The translations under genes were made by a program, and so were the position numbers. The notes under the pieces are model-generated. The model was given only the letters and a program-made list of their open reading frames with translations, did no database searches and was not told where the DNA came from. A stretch of DNA of 64,000 bases from Nocardioides panaciterrulae (GTDB taxonomy: Bacteria; Actinomycetota; Actinomycetes; Propionibacteriales; Nocardioidaceae), in NCBI RefSeq assembly GCF_013409645.1, contig NZ_JACCBG010000001.1, positions 1,672,001 to 1,736,000 of the forward strand, read 5' to 3'. Shown here one piece after another: positions 1-8,989 of the stretch; position 1 is the stretch's first letter; each line of letters opens with the position of its first letter.

Positions 1-469
1 CTCGGCGGCGGCCCGCACGCTGAGCGACGCCGGCGTGCAGGTGCTGCACGTCCAGGGCAAGCACGGCGGGGCCGAGCCGGAGGCCACGCGCACGCCGTAC
101 GTCGTCCTGGACTACTGCGACCGCATGGACCTCGCCTACGCCGCCTCCGACCTGGTGGTGTGCCGTGCCGGCGCGAACACCGTGACCGAGGCCGCGGCGA
201 CCGGGCTGCCGGCGATCTTCGTGCCGCTGCCGATCGGCAACGGCGAGCAGGAGCTCAACGCGCGACCCGTGGTCGACGCGGGCGGAGCGCTGCTGGTGGC
301 CGATGCGGCGGTGACCCCGGAGTGGGTGGCCGCGACCGTCCCCGGGCTCGTCACCGACGGGCCGCGGCTGGCCGCGATGGGGGCCGCCGCAGCCGGGCTG
401 ATCCCGCGCGACGCCGACGAGAGACTGGCCCGGCTCGTCCTCGAGACCGCCGCAGGAGGCGCCCGGTGA
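1..469 (+). CDS. murG: MurG, lipid II-forming GlcNAc transferase (C-terminal part)
   Basis: This is the 3' end of the glycosyltransferase that adds UDP-GlcNAc to lipid I to make lipid II at the inner face of the membrane. The window opens inside the gene, so about 155 codons are visible out of a usual 350-380. The frame reads from base 2. The donor-binding segment typical of MurG is visible as [19 protein letters not shown], followed by [14 protein letters not shown]. The stop overlaps the murC start by 4 bases (GTGA), so the two are translationally coupled. Identity is also supported by the next genes, which follow the standard dcw order. Confidence 0.95.
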   Translation, partial: SAAARTLSDAGVQVLHVQGKHGGAEPEATRTPYVVLDYCDRMDLAYAASDLVVCRAGANTVTEAAATGLPAIFVPLPIGNGEQELNARPVVDAGGALLVADAAVTPEWVAATVPGLVTDGPRLAAMGAAAAGLIPRDADERLARLVLETAAGGAR

Positions 470-1890
470 AGCTGCCCGTCCCCGACGAGATCCTGCCGGC
501 CGAGCGGCTGGGCCGCGTGCACTTCGTGGGCATCGGCGGCGCCGGGCTCTCGGCGATCGCGCGGATCATGGCCGCGCGAGGTGTCCCGGTGACCGGCAGC
601 GACGACCAGGACACGCCGTTCCTGCCGTCGCTGCGCGAGCTGGGCGTGCCCTGCCACCTCGGGTACGCCGCCGAGCACGTCGCCGACGCCGACACCGTGG
701 TCGTCACCACCGCGGCCCGCGAGGACAACCCCGAGGTGCTCGAGGCCCGGCGCCGCGGGCTGCGGCTGCTGCCCCGCTCGGCGGGCCTGCAGTCGGTGAT
801 GCTCGGCCGCCGGGTCGTCGCGGTCGCGGGCACCCACGGCAAGACCACCACCACCTCGCTGCTCACCAGCGCGCTGCTCGCCTGTGACGCGGACCCGTCG
901 TACGCCGTCGGGGGAGTGCTGTCGGCGACCGGGCGCAACGCCGACGCCGGCGAGGGGGAGCTGTTCGTCGCCGAGGCCGACGAGAGCGACGGCGCCTTCC
1001 TCGTCTACACGCCGCACGCGGCCGTGGTCACCAACGTGGAGGCCGACCACCTCGACGTGTGGGGCACGGAGGAGGCCTACCGACAGGCCTTCGTGGACTT
1101 CCTCGACCGGATCGACCCGAGCGGGTTCCTCGTCTGCTGCACCGACGACGCCGGCGCCGCCGAGCTCGCGCGGACGGCGCGCGAGCGGGGGCTCGAGGTC
1201 GTCGCGGTGGGGGAGGGCGCGGACGCCGACGTCCGCGCGACCGACCTGCGCTTCGAGGGCGCCAGCTCGCGCTTCACCGTGGTGCGGGGCCGCGAGCGGC
1301 TCGGGGAGGTGGCCCTGCAGATCCCGGGGCGGCACTACGTGCTCGACGCGCTGGCGGCGCTGGCCGCCGGGCTGCGGCTCGGCCTGCCCTTCGAGGGGCT
1401 GCGGACCGGGCTGGCGGGCTTCACCGGCTCGCGCCGCCGGATGGAGGCCAAGGGCGAGGTCGCCGGCGTACGCGTCTACGACAGCTACGCCCACCACCCC
1501 GTCGAGATCGCCGGCGACCTGCAGGCCGCCCGGGCGGTCGCGGGGGAGGGGCGGGTGCTGGTCGCGTTCCAGCCGCACCTGGTCTCGCGCACCCGGCTGT
1601 TCGGGACCGCGATGGGCGAGGCGCTCGGGGCTGCGGACGAGGTCGTCGTGCTCGACGTCTACCTGGCCCGCGAGGACGCCGACCCCGAGGTGACCGGGGC
1701 CGTGGTCGCCGAGGCGGTGCCGCTGCCGTCCGGGCGGGTCGCCTACGTGCCCGACCTCGCCGACGCGCCCGCCGAGCTGGTGGCCCGGGCCCGCCCCGGC
1801 GACCTCGTGCTCACGCTCGGAGCCGGGAGCGTCACCGACCTCGGCCCCCGGGTCCTCGAGCTGCTGGCCGCCCGGGGCGGCGATGCGTAG
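466..1890 (+). CDS. murC: MurC, UDP-N-acetylmuramate--L-alanine ligase
   Basis: This cytoplasmic ATP-dependent ligase adds L-alanine to UDP-MurNAc, the first amino acid of the peptidoglycan stem peptide. The protein is 474 aa, normal for the family. The N-terminal UDP-binding glycine loop reads [13 protein letters not shown]. The ATP P-loop GTHGKTTTT begins at residue 122. EADESDGAF and the Mur-ligase [11 protein letters not shown] segment follow. The start is the GTG that overlaps the murG stop, with AGGAGG-like sequence 7-14 bases upstream. A longer reading frame starting near base 160 is an overlap artefact. The last bases overlap ftsQ. Confidence 0.96.
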   Translation: MKLPVPDEILPAERLGRVHFVGIGGAGLSAIARIMAARGVPVTGSDDQDTPFLPSLRELGVPCHLGYAAEHVADADTVVVTTAAREDNPEVLEARRRGLRLLPRSAGLQSVMLGRRVVAVAGTHGKTTTTSLLTSALLACDADPSYAVGGVLSATGRNADAGEGELFVAEADESDGAFLVYTPHAAVVTNVEADHLDVWGTEEAYRQAFVDFLDRIDPSGFLVCCTDDAGAAELARTARERGLEVVAVGEGADADVRATDLRFEGASSRFTVVRGRERLGEVALQIPGRHYVLDALAALAAGLRLGLPFEGLRTGLAGFTGSRRRMEAKGEVAGVRVYDSYAHHPVEIAGDLQAARAVAGEGRVLVAFQPHLVSRTRLFGTAMGEALGAADEVVVLDVYLAREDADPEVTGAVVAEAVPLPSGRVAYVPDLADAPAELVARARPGDLVLTLGAGSVTDLGPRVLELLAARGGDA

Positions 1891-2644
1891 GAACCGCCGC
1901 GACCAGCCGTCGGTGACCGACACCGAGCAGAGCCTGCGCCGCACCCGCAGCCGGTTCGCGCGCCGCCAGTGGGCGCGCCGCTGGCTGCGGTGGAAGGCCG
2001 TGCTCGCCGTCCTGCTGCTGCTCGGCCTGGTCCTCGCCGGTGTCTGGGCCGTCTACTTCTCCTCGTTCCTCGCGGTCAGCGGCGTGGAGGTCACCGGCGC
2101 CGACACCGTCGGCGCGGCGCGGATCCGCGCCGCCGCCGCGGTGCCCACCGGGGAGCCGCTGGCCAAGGTCGACCTGGCCCAGATCCGCTCCCGGGTGCAG
2201 GCGCTGGCCGCGGTGCGCTCCGCCGACGTCTCGCGGCAGTGGCCCGACCAGGTGCTGATCAAGGTCCGCGAACGCACCGCCGTGGCGGTCGTGGAGATCG
2301 GCGGCCAGCTGCGCGGCATGGACGCCGACGGCGTGGTGTTCCGGAGCTACCGGCACGCGCCCCCGCAGCTCCCGCACATCCAGACCTCGGCCGGCACCCG
2401 GGCCGAGGCACTCGCCGAGGGCGCCAAGGTGGTCGCCGCCCTGCCCTCCGACCTCGCCGCGAAGGTCGACCACGTCGAGGTCGAGACCGTGGACCAGATC
2501 ACCCTCGTGCTGCGCGACGGGCGCGTGGTCAAGTGGGGCAGCGCCGAGCAGTCCGACCTCAAGGCCGAGGTGGTCGCCGCCCTGCTGCACCAGCCCGGGC
2601 AGGAGTACGACGTGACCGTGCCGGGCCAGCCGACCGTGCGCTGA
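1883..2644 (+). CDS. ftsQ: FtsQ, divisome membrane protein with POTRA domain
   Basis: This bitopic membrane protein links early and late cell-division proteins. The 253 aa protein has an arginine-rich cytoplasmic head (residues 1-33), one membrane segment (about 35-58), then a POTRA-type domain starting FLAVSGVEVTGADTV and a beta domain. The ATG overlaps the murC stop by 8 bases. The position between murC and ftsZ is the usual actinobacterial one. There is no murB or ddl between murC and ftsQ, as in many actinobacteria. Confidence 0.93.
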   Translation: MRRNRRDQPSVTDTEQSLRRTRSRFARRQWARRWLRWKAVLAVLLLLGLVLAGVWAVYFSSFLAVSGVEVTGADTVGAARIRAAAAVPTGEPLAKVDLAQIRSRVQALAAVRSADVSRQWPDQVLIKVRERTAVAVVEIGGQLRGMDADGVVFRSYRHAPPQLPHIQTSAGTRAEALAEGAKVVAALPSDLAAKVDHVEVETVDQITLVLRDGRVVKWGSAEQSDLKAEVVAALLHQPGQEYDVTVPGQPTVR

Positions 2645-2739
2645 CCCGGCCTGACCTGACCTGACCTGACCCGGGCCGGGGGAGCCGGGCGGGGGGAGCC
2701 GGGCGGGGCTGGCCGCGGCCGGTTGCGGGCGCGGGCGGC

Positions 2740-2919
2740 TGCGGAATGGCGACAGACCGCAGAAAACCGGGGCCCTGGATTGCGGTCTGTCGCCATTCGG
2801 TGCTGCCCGGATGGTCGGCGCTTGAGGCTCACGCGTGAGGACGAGGAGCCCCGGTGATCTGCGGATTGGCGACCAACCGCAGGAGTCCGGCGCCAGGAGC
2901 TGCGGAATGGCGCCATTCC
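2740..2919. repeat. Cluster of REP-like palindromic units
   Basis: Four related units share the pattern TGCGG-nnTGGCG-nnnn-CCGCA. They sit at 2740-2761, 2781-2802 (inverted), 2860-2881 and 2901-2919. The first two form a perfect 18-base inverted repeat (2744-2761 and 2781-2798) with a 19-base loop. The fourth contains a perfect 16-base palindrome (2904-2919). Each unit has short inverted ends of its own. This is the layout of REP or BIME-type elements. The first hairpin could also end ftsQ transcription, although no T tract follows. Confidence 0.6.
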
Positions 2920-3012
2920 CCAACCGCCCCGCCTCCCGACCGGCGACGACGCGAGCAAGAAGTCCGGATCGACGGCGTGTCTGCGCGGCACGCGCGAGCC
3001 GGGCGCCTAGTG

Positions 3013-3073
3013 TCGTCGCAACGACGAGGTTGACATAACTATAACCCTCAGCCTGAGGGTCAGGGTTGAGGGT
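3013..3073 (+). promoter_or_regulatory. Candidate ftsZ promoter and operator
   Basis: A consensus-like TTGACA lies at 3030-3035, next to an AT-rich ACTATAAC stretch unusual for this genome. An inverted repeat, ACCCTCA-gcc-TGAGGGT (3044-3060), follows. A third TGAGGGT sits at 3067-3073. Just upstream is TCGTCG-caa-CGACGA (3013-3027). The promoter reading is weak because the obvious A/T box is too close to TTGACA for standard spacing. The repeated TGAGGGT suggests a protein-binding site. FtsZ begins 80 bases downstream. Confidence 0.45.
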
Positions 3074-3153
3074 CAGGCAACCTCGTCGCTTCCCCACCGA
3101 CAGCACACCTTCGTCCGAGGAACCGGACACGATCAGCGAGAGGCGAGTCCGCC

Positions 3154-4398
3154 GTGGCAGCAGCGCAGAACTACCTGGCCATCATCAAGGTCGTGGGCAT
3201 CGGTGGTGGCGGTGTCAACGCCGTCAACCGGATGATCGAGGTCGGCCTCAAGGGCGTCGAGTTCATCGCCATCAACACCGACGCCCAGGCACTCCTCATG
3301 AGCGACGCCGACGTCAAGCTCGACATCGGGCGCGAGCTCACCCGCGGGCTGGGAGCCGGCGCCAACCCCGACGTCGGGGCCCAGGCCGCCGAGGACCACT
3401 CCGACGAGATCGAAGAGGTCATCAAGGGCGCCGACATGGTCTTCGTGACCGCCGGCGAGGGCGGCGGCACCGGCACCGGTGGCGCGCCGGTCGTGGCCCG
3501 GATCGCCCGCTCCCTGGGAGCGCTGACCATCGGTGTGGTGACCCGGCCGTTCGCCTTCGAGGGCCGCCGCCGGGCCAACTCCGCCGAGGAGGGCATCGCC
3601 CGGCTGCGCGAGGAGGTCGACACCCTCATCGTCATCCCCAACGACCGGCTGCTCTCGATCAGCGACCGCAACGTCTCGGTGCTCGACGCGTTCAAGCAGG
3701 CCGACCAGGTGCTCCTCCAGGGTGTCTCCGGCATCACCGACCTGATCACCACGCCCGGCCTGATCAACCTCGACTTCGCCGACGTGAAGTCGGTGATGGC
3801 CAACGCCGGCTCCGCGCTGATGGGCATCGGCTCGGCTCGCGGCGAGGACCGTGCGGTCGCAGCCGCCGAGATGGCGGTCTCGAGCCCGCTGCTGGAGGCC
3901 TCCATCGACGGTGCGTACGGCGTGCTGCTCTCGATCGCCGGAGGCTCCGACCTCGGCCTGTTCGAGATCAACGAGGCCGCCGCGCTGGTCGCCCAGGCGG
4001 CCCACGAGGAGGCCAACATCATCTTCGGCGCCACCATCGACGACGCCCTCGGCGACGAGGTCCGGGTGACCGTGATCGCCGCCGGCTTCGACGGCGGACA
4101 GCCCAAGAAGCGTGACGAGGGCACGGTCCTGCGCCGCGAGCCCCGCCCGCAGCAGACCCAGGAGCAGACGCGGGCGACCGCCCAGCAGCTGGCCACCCGG
4201 CGCGAGCCCGAGCAGGTCGCGGCGCCGAGCCGTCCCGCCGAGCCCGCCCCGGCCGCCGCTCCCGAGCAGTCCCGGCCGGCCGAGCCGCGTCAGGACCCGC
4301 GTCAGGACCCGCGTCCGTCGGCCCCCGCCCCGGCCCGCCAGCCCCGTCCCGTCCAGTTCGACGACGACGACCTGGACGTCCCGGACTTCCTGAAGTAA
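3154..4398 (+). CDS. ftsZ: FtsZ, tubulin-like cell division GTPase
   Basis: FtsZ polymerises with GTP into the Z ring that marks the division site. The protein is 414 aa. The tubulin signature GGGTGTG is at residues 103-109, and the T7-loop segment [11 protein letters not shown] starts at about 205. A proline, glutamine and arginine-rich linker occupies about 320-400, including a doubled RQDP. The conserved C-terminal peptide ends [12 protein letters not shown], the part that binds SepF and other partners in actinobacteria. The start is GTG with a purine-rich GAGAGGCG upstream, and it gives the normal [12 protein letters not shown]-terminus. Confidence 0.98.
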   Translation: MAAAQNYLAIIKVVGIGGGGVNAVNRMIEVGLKGVEFIAINTDAQALLMSDADVKLDIGRELTRGLGAGANPDVGAQAAEDHSDEIEEVIKGADMVFVTAGEGGGTGTGGAPVVARIARSLGALTIGVVTRPFAFEGRRRANSAEEGIARLREEVDTLIVIPNDRLLSISDRNVSVLDAFKQADQVLLQGVSGITDLITTPGLINLDFADVKSVMANAGSALMGIGSARGEDRAVAAAEMAVSSPLLEASIDGAYGVLLSIAGGSDLGLFEINEAAALVAQAAHEEANIIFGATIDDALGDEVRVTVIAAGFDGGQPKKRDEGTVLRREPRPQQTQEQTRATAQQLATRREPEQVAAPSRPAEPAPAAAPEQSRPAEPRQDPRQDPRPSAPAPARQPRPVQFDDDDLDVPDFLK

Positions 4399-4404
4399 GG
4401 CGGC

Positions 4405-5163
4405 GTGTACCTCCACCGCGAGCGGGTCGGCCCCGTCGAGCTGGCCTTCACCGACAGGTACGGCGGGGTCAGCGCGGCGCCGTTCGACTCGCTGAACCTG
4501 GCGAGCACCGGGCCCGACGACGACGGCTCCCGCGCCGAGAACCTGCGCCGGGTGCTGGACGACTTCGCGCCGGGCGCCGGCCTGGCCGGCCTGCAGCAGG
4601 TGCACGGCGACCGGGTGGTCGTCGTGGAGGAGCCGCCGGCCGGCTCTCCGCCGGAGGCGGACGGGCTCGTGACCGACCAGCCGGACCTGGTGCTCATGGT
4701 GCGCGCGGCCGACTGTGTGCCGGTGCTGCTCGCCGACCCGGTGGCCGGTGTCGTGGGGGCCGCCCACGCCGGCCGTCCGGGGCTCGCGGCAGGAGTCGTG
4801 CTGCGCACCGTGCAGGCGATGCGGGACCTGGGCGCGAGGAGCCTCACCGCGTGGGTGGGCCCGCACGTGTGCGGCTCCTGCTACGAGGTGCCGGAGGCGA
4901 TGCGGGAGCAGGTCGTCGCCCTGGAGCCGGCGAGCCGGGCCACCACCTCGTGGGGCACCCCCGCGCTCGACATCGGTGCCGGCGTGCGCGCCCAGCTGGC
5001 GCGCAGCGGCGTCGAGGTCGTCGACGTCGCCCGCTGCACCCGCGAGTCCGAGGACCTCTACTCCTACCGCCGCGACGGGGCCGGATCCGGACGTCTCGCC
5101 GGCCTGGTCCGGCTGCACGCCCCGGGAGTCGCCCCGGGAGTCGTTCCGGGAGTCGTGCGGTGA
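4405..5163 (+). CDS. pgeF: PgeF/YfiH-family protein (multicopper-like nucleoside enzyme)
   Basis: This belongs to the YfiH (DUF152) family. Members have been described as purine nucleoside phosphorylases or oxidases, and as peptidoglycan editing factors. The 252 aa protein has the family landmarks QVHGDRVVVV, the metal-ligand region AADCVPVLLADP followed by GAAHAG, and CGSCYEVPE. It begins GTG, 6 bases after the ftsZ stop, and sits where actinobacteria keep this gene. The C-terminus carries three imperfect PGV repeats, encoded by three CCGGGAGTCG copies near 5121-5155, so the tail length may vary between strains. Confidence 0.88.
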   Translation: MYLHRERVGPVELAFTDRYGGVSAAPFDSLNLASTGPDDDGSRAENLRRVLDDFAPGAGLAGLQQVHGDRVVVVEEPPAGSPPEADGLVTDQPDLVLMVRAADCVPVLLADPVAGVVGAAHAGRPGLAAGVVLRTVQAMRDLGARSLTAWVGPHVCGSCYEVPEAMREQVVALEPASRATTSWGTPALDIGAGVRAQLARSGVEVVDVARCTRESEDLYSYRRDGAGSGRLAGLVRLHAPGVAPGVVPGVVR

Positions 5164-5858
5164 GCCGCAGCGACGAGGTGGCGGCCGGGCTGGCCCGGGT
5201 CCGGGCCAGGATCGCGTCCGCCTGCGGCGAGGCCGGCCGGGACCCCGACGAGGTGCGGCTGGTCGTGGTCACCAAGAACTTCGGGGCCTCCGACGTGCGG
5301 CTGCTCGCCGACCTCGGGGTGACCGACGTGGGGGAGAACCGCCACCAGGAGGCCCGCGACAAGATCGCCCAGTGCGCGGACCTGCCGCTGCGGTGGCACT
5401 TCATCGGTGCGCTCCAGAGCAACAAGGCGGCCGCGGTGGCCTCCTACGCCGACGTCGTGCAGTCGCTGGACCGACGCAGGCTGGTCGCGCCCCTCGCCCG
5501 GGGCGCCCACGAGCGGTCCGGGCCGCTGGACTGCCTGCTGCAGGTCAGCCTGGACCCTCCGGACCGGGCCGGGCGCGCCGGAGCCGACCCCGAGGACCTC
5601 GAGGCCCTCGCCCGCGAGGTCGAGCAGGCCGCGCCGCTGCGGCTGCGGGGGCTGATGGCCGTGGCGCCGTTGGGGGAGGACCCGGCCGCGGCCTTCGGTC
5701 GGCTCGCCGCCCTCAGGCGGGACTTCCTCGCCGACCACCCCGACGCGGGGTGGCTCTCGGCGGGCATGAGCGGCGACCTGGAAGAGGCCGTCCGGGCCGG
5801 TGCGACACACGTGCGTGTCGGCAGTGCGGTCCTCGGATCGAGGTCGCGTGTCAAGTAG
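5160..5858 (+). CDS. YggS/PLPBP-family PLP homeostasis protein
   Basis: This is a single-domain alanine-racemase-fold protein that binds pyridoxal phosphate and is linked to vitamin B6 and amino acid homeostasis rather than catalysis. The 232 aa length is normal. The PLP lysine lies in VVVTKNFGASDV. The family segments GENRHQEARDK, WHFIGALQSNK and LSAGMSGDLEEAV are clear. The GTG start overlaps the pgeF stop by 4 bases. The position in the division cluster before sepF is conserved in Gram-positive bacteria. Confidence 0.93.
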   Translation: MSRSDEVAAGLARVRARIASACGEAGRDPDEVRLVVVTKNFGASDVRLLADLGVTDVGENRHQEARDKIAQCADLPLRWHFIGALQSNKAAAVASYADVVQSLDRRRLVAPLARGAHERSGPLDCLLQVSLDPPDRAGRAGADPEDLEALAREVEQAAPLRLRGLMAVAPLGEDPAAAFGRLAALRRDFLADHPDAGWLSAGMSGDLEEAVRAGATHVRVGSAVLGSRSRVK

Positions 5859-5918
5859 TGTCACCAACATCAGGACAGCCCCCGGTCCCCGGGGGCTTGT
5901 GAGCGGAGGACAACAGTC

Positions 5919-6410
5919 ATGAGCGGCGCGATGCGCAAGATCGGCGAGTACCTCGGCCTGCTCGAGGACACCGGTCGGTACGACGAGTACGACGGCGAGT
6001 ACGAGACCCAGGACGTCCCGACCGTGCCGCCGGCCCGCGCGGCCAAGGTGCGCGAGCCTCGTCCTGCCCCGGTGGCCGACCTCGCCGAGCGTCGGCGCCC
6101 GGCCCCCGCCCCGGCCGGGGTGGTGGCCGAGCTCTCCCGGATCACCACCCTGCACCCGCGCACCTACAACGAGGCGCGCACCGTCGGGGAGAACTTCCGC
6201 GACGGCACCCCGGTGATCATGAACCTCTCGGAGATGGACGACAACGACGCCAAGCGCCTGGTCGACTTCGCCGCCGGCCTGGTCTTCGCCACGCGTGGCA
6301 CCATCGAGCGGGTGACCAACAAGGTGTTCCTGCTCTCCCCGCCGAACGTGACGGTGGCCGCCGAGGACAAGCAGCGGATCGCCGAGGGCGGCTTCTTCAA
6401 CCAGAGCTAG
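5919..6410 (+). CDS. sepF: SepF, Z-ring membrane anchor
   Basis: SepF binds the FtsZ C-terminal peptide and tethers the ring to the membrane. Actinobacteria lack FtsA, so it is essential for that job. The protein is 163 aa. Residues 1-12 ([12 protein letters not shown]) form the membrane-binding helix. An acidic and proline-rich linker follows to about residue 75. The globular core includes [19 protein letters not shown] and VFLLSPPNV. The ATG has a good GCGGAGGA site 10-17 bases upstream. The 60-base gap before it holds a short G/C hairpin. Confidence 0.96.
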   Translation: MSGAMRKIGEYLGLLEDTGRYDEYDGEYETQDVPTVPPARAAKVREPRPAPVADLAERRRPAPAPAGVVAELSRITTLHPRTYNEARTVGENFRDGTPVIMNLSEMDDNDAKRLVDFAAGLVFATRGTIERVTNKVFLLSPPNVTVAAEDKQRIAEGGFFNQS

Positions 6411-6422
6411 GACACTCCCTAC

Positions 6423-6713
6423 GTGCATGTCGTCGGCCTGGTCATCCATGTCCTGCTGTGGCTGTTCCTCGCGCTGCTGTGGATCCGGTTCGTTGTGGAC
6501 TGGGTGCAGGTCTTCGCGCGCTCCTGGACGCCGCGCGGACCGCTGCTCGTGCTGCTCGAAGCGGTCTATTCCGTCACCGATCCGCCGATCCGGGCGTTGC
6601 GGCGGGTGATCCCGCCGCTGCGACTCGGTAGCGTCGCCCTGGATCTGAGCTTCCTGATCGTGATGATCGCTGCCTACGTGCTGCTGACCATCAATGACAG
6701 GATCCTTCTGTGA
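6423..6713 (+). CDS. YggT-family membrane protein
   Basis: This 96 aa protein has two hydrophobic segments (about residues 4-26 and 72-92). Between them is a conserved VTDPPIRALRRVIPPLR stretch typical of YggT family members. These sit beside sepF and divIVA in many Gram-positive bacteria and appear linked to envelope or division functions, but their biochemical role is unsettled. The start is GTG, 12 bases after the sepF stop. Identity of the family is clear from sequence and context. The function remains open. Confidence 0.9.
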   Translation: MHVVGLVIHVLLWLFLALLWIRFVVDWVQVFARSWTPRGPLLVLLEAVYSVTDPPIRALRRVIPPLRLGSVALDLSFLIVMIAAYVLLTINDRILL

Positions 6714-6777
6714 TCCTGCAGGGCGCTATTGTTCGACCGATGAGTTTTCTTCTACTGCGACAAGAATGGGTGAGGTC

Positions 6778-7533
6778 ATGCCGCTGACGCCTGAGGACGT
6801 GAGCAACAAGCGCTTTACTCCCGTCCGGCTCCGTGAGGGCTACGACATGGGGGAGGTCGACCAGTTCCTCGACGAGGTGGAGGCCGAGCTCGCGCGGCTC
6901 ACGAAGGAGAACGAGGACCTCCGGTCCAAGCTCTCCGCGGCCCAGCAGGGTGGCCCCGCTCCCGTCGAGCGTGCGCCCGAGCCGGCGAAGGTGGAGAAGG
7001 CCCCCGAGCCGACCCCCGCCCCGGCGCCGGCACCCGCGCCCGCCCCGGCCGCCGCCGCGACCACCGGTCCGCTGGAGACGATCCGGGTCGAGACGGTGCC
7101 GCAGGCGTCGAACGCGGCCGCGCGCCTCCTGGAGATCGCGACCCGCAACGCCGACGAGCTGGTCGACGAGGCCAAGAACGAGGCCGACAAGATCGTCGGC
7201 GAGGCCCGCACCAAGGCCGAGCGGCTCGAGTCGGAGTCGAAGGGCAAGGCCGACCGGATGGAGGCCGACGCCCGCACCCGCGCCCAGATGCTGGACTCGG
7301 AGACCGCCGAGCGCCGCCAGCAGATGTTCGGCGACCTGGAGAAGGAGCGCGACAAGCTCAACTCCGAGGTGGAGAACCTCCGGTCCTTCGAGCGGGAGTA
7401 CCGCTCTCGCCTGAAGAGCTACTTCACCCAGCAGCTCGAGGCGCTCAACGGCTCCGCCGAGACCGCCGCGCCCACCGAGTCGCACCCCGCGCCCAAGCGG
7501 CTGCGCTCGATCCTGGGCGAGGACGAGGGCTGA
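6778..7533 (+). CDS. divIVA: DivIVA/Wag31, polar growth scaffold
   Basis: This coiled-coil scaffold recognises curved membrane at the poles and directs cell wall synthesis there. From the ATG at 6778 it is 251 aa. The N-terminal lipid-binding domain starts MPLTPEDVSNKRFTPVR and contains YDMGEVDQFLDEVE. A Pro-Ala repeat linker lies at about residues 80-98. A long charged coiled coil (about 115-225) follows, with repeated alanine, glutamate and lysine. Another in-frame ATG lies 12 bases upstream at 6766. The later start matches the conserved family N-terminus but leaves only a 2-base gap after GAGG, so the start is not certain. Confidence 0.94.
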   Translation: MPLTPEDVSNKRFTPVRLREGYDMGEVDQFLDEVEAELARLTKENEDLRSKLSAAQQGGPAPVERAPEPAKVEKAPEPTPAPAPAPAPAPAAAATTGPLETIRVETVPQASNAAARLLEIATRNADELVDEAKNEADKIVGEARTKAERLESESKGKADRMEADARTRAQMLDSETAERRQQMFGDLEKERDKLNSEVENLRSFEREYRSRLKSYFTQQLEALNGSAETAAPTESHPAPKRLRSILGEDEG

Positions 7534-7568
7534 CCCTCCGCCGCCACCCGGCATCCTGACCGAATCGT

Positions 7569-7601
7569 CACGGCCGGCCCCCGCCACGGGGGCCGGCCGT
7601 G
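7569..7601 (+). terminator. Strong hairpin terminator after divIVA
   Basis: A perfect 14-base inverted repeat, CACGGCCGGCCCCC and GGGGGCCGGCCGTG, has a 5-base loop. It is followed by CCGCTTCTCC. It lies 36 bases after the divIVA stop and closes the division cluster. Confidence 0.8.
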
Positions 7602-7706
7602 CCGCTTCTCCCCGGTGTGGCGGTTTGAGACCGACCGACCCACCGGCTACCCTCCGTCCACACTGTGGCTCTCACCACAGGTTCCTTGGCCCGAGGGAGG
7701 CCCGAC

Positions 7707-8444
7707 ATGGCACGCAGCACTCGCACGTCGCTCGCCGGGCAGGCTGCGTCCGCGGCCCGCAAGATCGTCGGGCGCCGGCCGGCCGCCGACGACCCCGAGG
7801 AGACCACGCCTCCGGCCCGCCGGACCACCGCGAAGAAGGCTCCCGTGAAGAAGGCTCCCGCCAAGAAGGCCGCCCCCGCCGCGAAGAAGGCGGCTCCGGC
7901 CAAGAAGGCCGCCCCCGCCGCGAAGAAGGCGGCTCCGGCCAAGAAGGCCGCCCCCGCCGCGAAGAAGGCGGCTCCGGCCAAGAAGGCCACCGCGGCCGCG
8001 AAGAAGGCGGCTCCGGCCAAGAAGGCGGCTCCGACCAAGAAGGCGCCCGTGAGCTCCCTGGTCGTCAAGGCCGACGAGGAGGCGTGGACCAAGGCCGAGC
8101 TCGCCGAGGTGCTGACCGAGCTGCATGAGCAGCAGGCGCACAGCGCCGGGATCGTCGCCGCCCAGGAGGCCGAGCTCTCCGGGCTGATGCGCGACGCCGG
8201 CGACGGCGCCGGCCACGACCAGGCGGACCTCGGGGCCACCAGCTTCGAGCGCGACCACGAGCTCACCGTGCTCAACATCGAGCGCGACAAGCTCGCCCAG
8301 ATCGAGCGCGCGCTGCTGCGCATCGACGACGGCAGCTACGGACAGTGCGAGTCCTGCGGCAACCCCATCGGCAAGATGCGGTTGATGGCTTTCCCGCGTG
8401 CCACACTGTGCCTGACATGCAAGCAGCGCGAGGAACGTCGCTGA
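7707..8444 (+). CDS. DksA/TraR-type C4 zinc-finger protein with long lysine-alanine tail
   Basis: The C-terminal part is a DksA/TraR-type zinc finger with cysteines at 214, 217, 235 and 238. An [13 protein letters not shown] coiled region precedes it. Related proteins bind RNA polymerase. Unusually, residues about 38-113 are a histone H1-like tail of PAKKA and PAAKK repeats, encoded by 39-base tandem repeats. The ATG at 7707 has a GAGGGAGG site. A GTG at 7665 is in frame but lacks one. The protein is 245 aa. The tail suggests nucleic acid binding, which is an inference. Confidence 0.85.
   Translation: MARSTRTSLAGQAASAARKIVGRRPAADDPEETTPPARRTTAKKAPVKKAPAKKAAPAAKKAAPAKKAAPAAKKAAPAKKAAPAAKKAAPAKKATAAAKKAAPAKKAAPTKKAPVSSLVVKADEEAWTKAELAEVLTELHEQQAHSAGIVAAQEAELSGLMRDAGDGAGHDQADLGATSFERDHELTVLNIERDKLAQIERALLRIDDGSYGQCESCGNPIGKMRLMAFPRATLCLTCKQREERR
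7869..8024 (+). repeat. 39-base in-frame tandem repeat
   Basis: Three identical 39-base units (7869-7907, 7908-7946 and 7947-7985) are followed by a fourth that differs by a few bases (7986-8024). Each encodes [13 protein letters not shown]. Being a multiple of 3, copy-number change would keep the frame and alter only the tail length of the zinc-finger protein. Confidence 0.9.
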
Positions 8445-8989
8445 GCGACGCCGAAGCCCCCGGACCGACCCGTCCCACCGGCCGCCGACGAGGCCGGTGC
8501 CTCCTGCTCTTCGCAGGTGTCGCAGTGGCGGCCTACGCCGTCGACCTGCTGAGCAAGCTCTGGGCGGTCTCCCACCTCAGCGACGGACACGACGTCCGCG
8601 TGGTCGGAGACCTGCTGGTCCTCCACCTCACGCGCAACCCCGGCGCGGCGTTCAGCACCGGCACCGAGTACACCGTGCTGCTCTCGTGCCTGGCCGTGGC
8701 GGCGGCCCTGGTCGTGGTCTACCTCAGCCGGCGCGTGGGCAGCCTGTTGTGGGCGCTCGCCCTCGGCCTGCTGCTGGCGGGGATCTGCGGCAACCTCACC
8801 GACCGGCTCTTCCGCGAGCCGGGCCCGCTGCACGGCCACGTCATCGACTTCTTGATGCTCCCGCACTGGCCGGTCTTCAACGTCGCCGACATGTGCATCA
8901 ACGTCGCCGCCGCGCTGATCCTGGTGCAGGCCTTCCGGGGGGTTCGGATCTCCGGCGCTCCGACCGACGACCGCCGGAAGACCGCCTGA
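8417..8989 (+). CDS. lspA: LspA, lipoprotein signal peptidase II
   Basis: This membrane aspartyl protease cuts the signal peptide from lipoproteins after Lgt has lipidated them. About 190 aa, with four membrane segments. The conserved RNPGAAFS lies in the [10 protein letters not shown] region. The two catalytic aspartates lie in GNLTDR and [10 protein letters not shown]. The start is uncertain: ATG 8417 lies inside the preceding gene with no clear ribosome site. A CTG at 8441 overlapping the preceding stop (CTGA), with AGGAAC just upstream, is an alternative. Confidence 0.92.
   Translation: MQAARGTSLSDAEAPGPTRPTGRRRGRCLLLFAGVAVAAYAVDLLSKLWAVSHLSDGHDVRVVGDLLVLHLTRNPGAAFSTGTEYTVLLSCLAVAAALVVVYLSRRVGSLLWALALGLLLAGICGNLTDRLFREPGPLHGHVIDFLMLPHWPVFNVADMCINVAAALILVQAFRGVRISGAPTDDRRKTA

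Larger units (their letters stand above)
2645..3153 (+). other. Long ftsQ-ftsZ intergenic region
   Basis: About 510 bases contain no supportable gene. In order, the region holds four copies of CTGAC (2651-2670), a tandem 14-base duplication (2681-2708), REP-like units (2740-2919), inverted repeats and a candidate ftsZ promoter (3013-3073). It is the longest truly empty gap in the core part of the window. Actinobacterial ftsZ genes often have their own promoters here, so a regulatory role is plausible. Confidence 0.7.

Noticed and set aside
2651..2708. CTGAC tetrad and 14-base tandem duplication as functional sites
   Set aside because: They look like simple slippage repeats after the ftsQ stop, with no further support for function.
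7869..8024. Possible CRISPR-like array
   Set aside because: The units are contiguous, in frame and without spacers. They encode the PAKKA tail of the zinc-finger protein.
8497..8988. Upstream extension of the RluD-like gene
   Set aside because: This in-frame stretch lies inside lspA and translates to Arg-Gly-rich sequence. The ATG at 8989 gives the normal N-terminal S4 domain.
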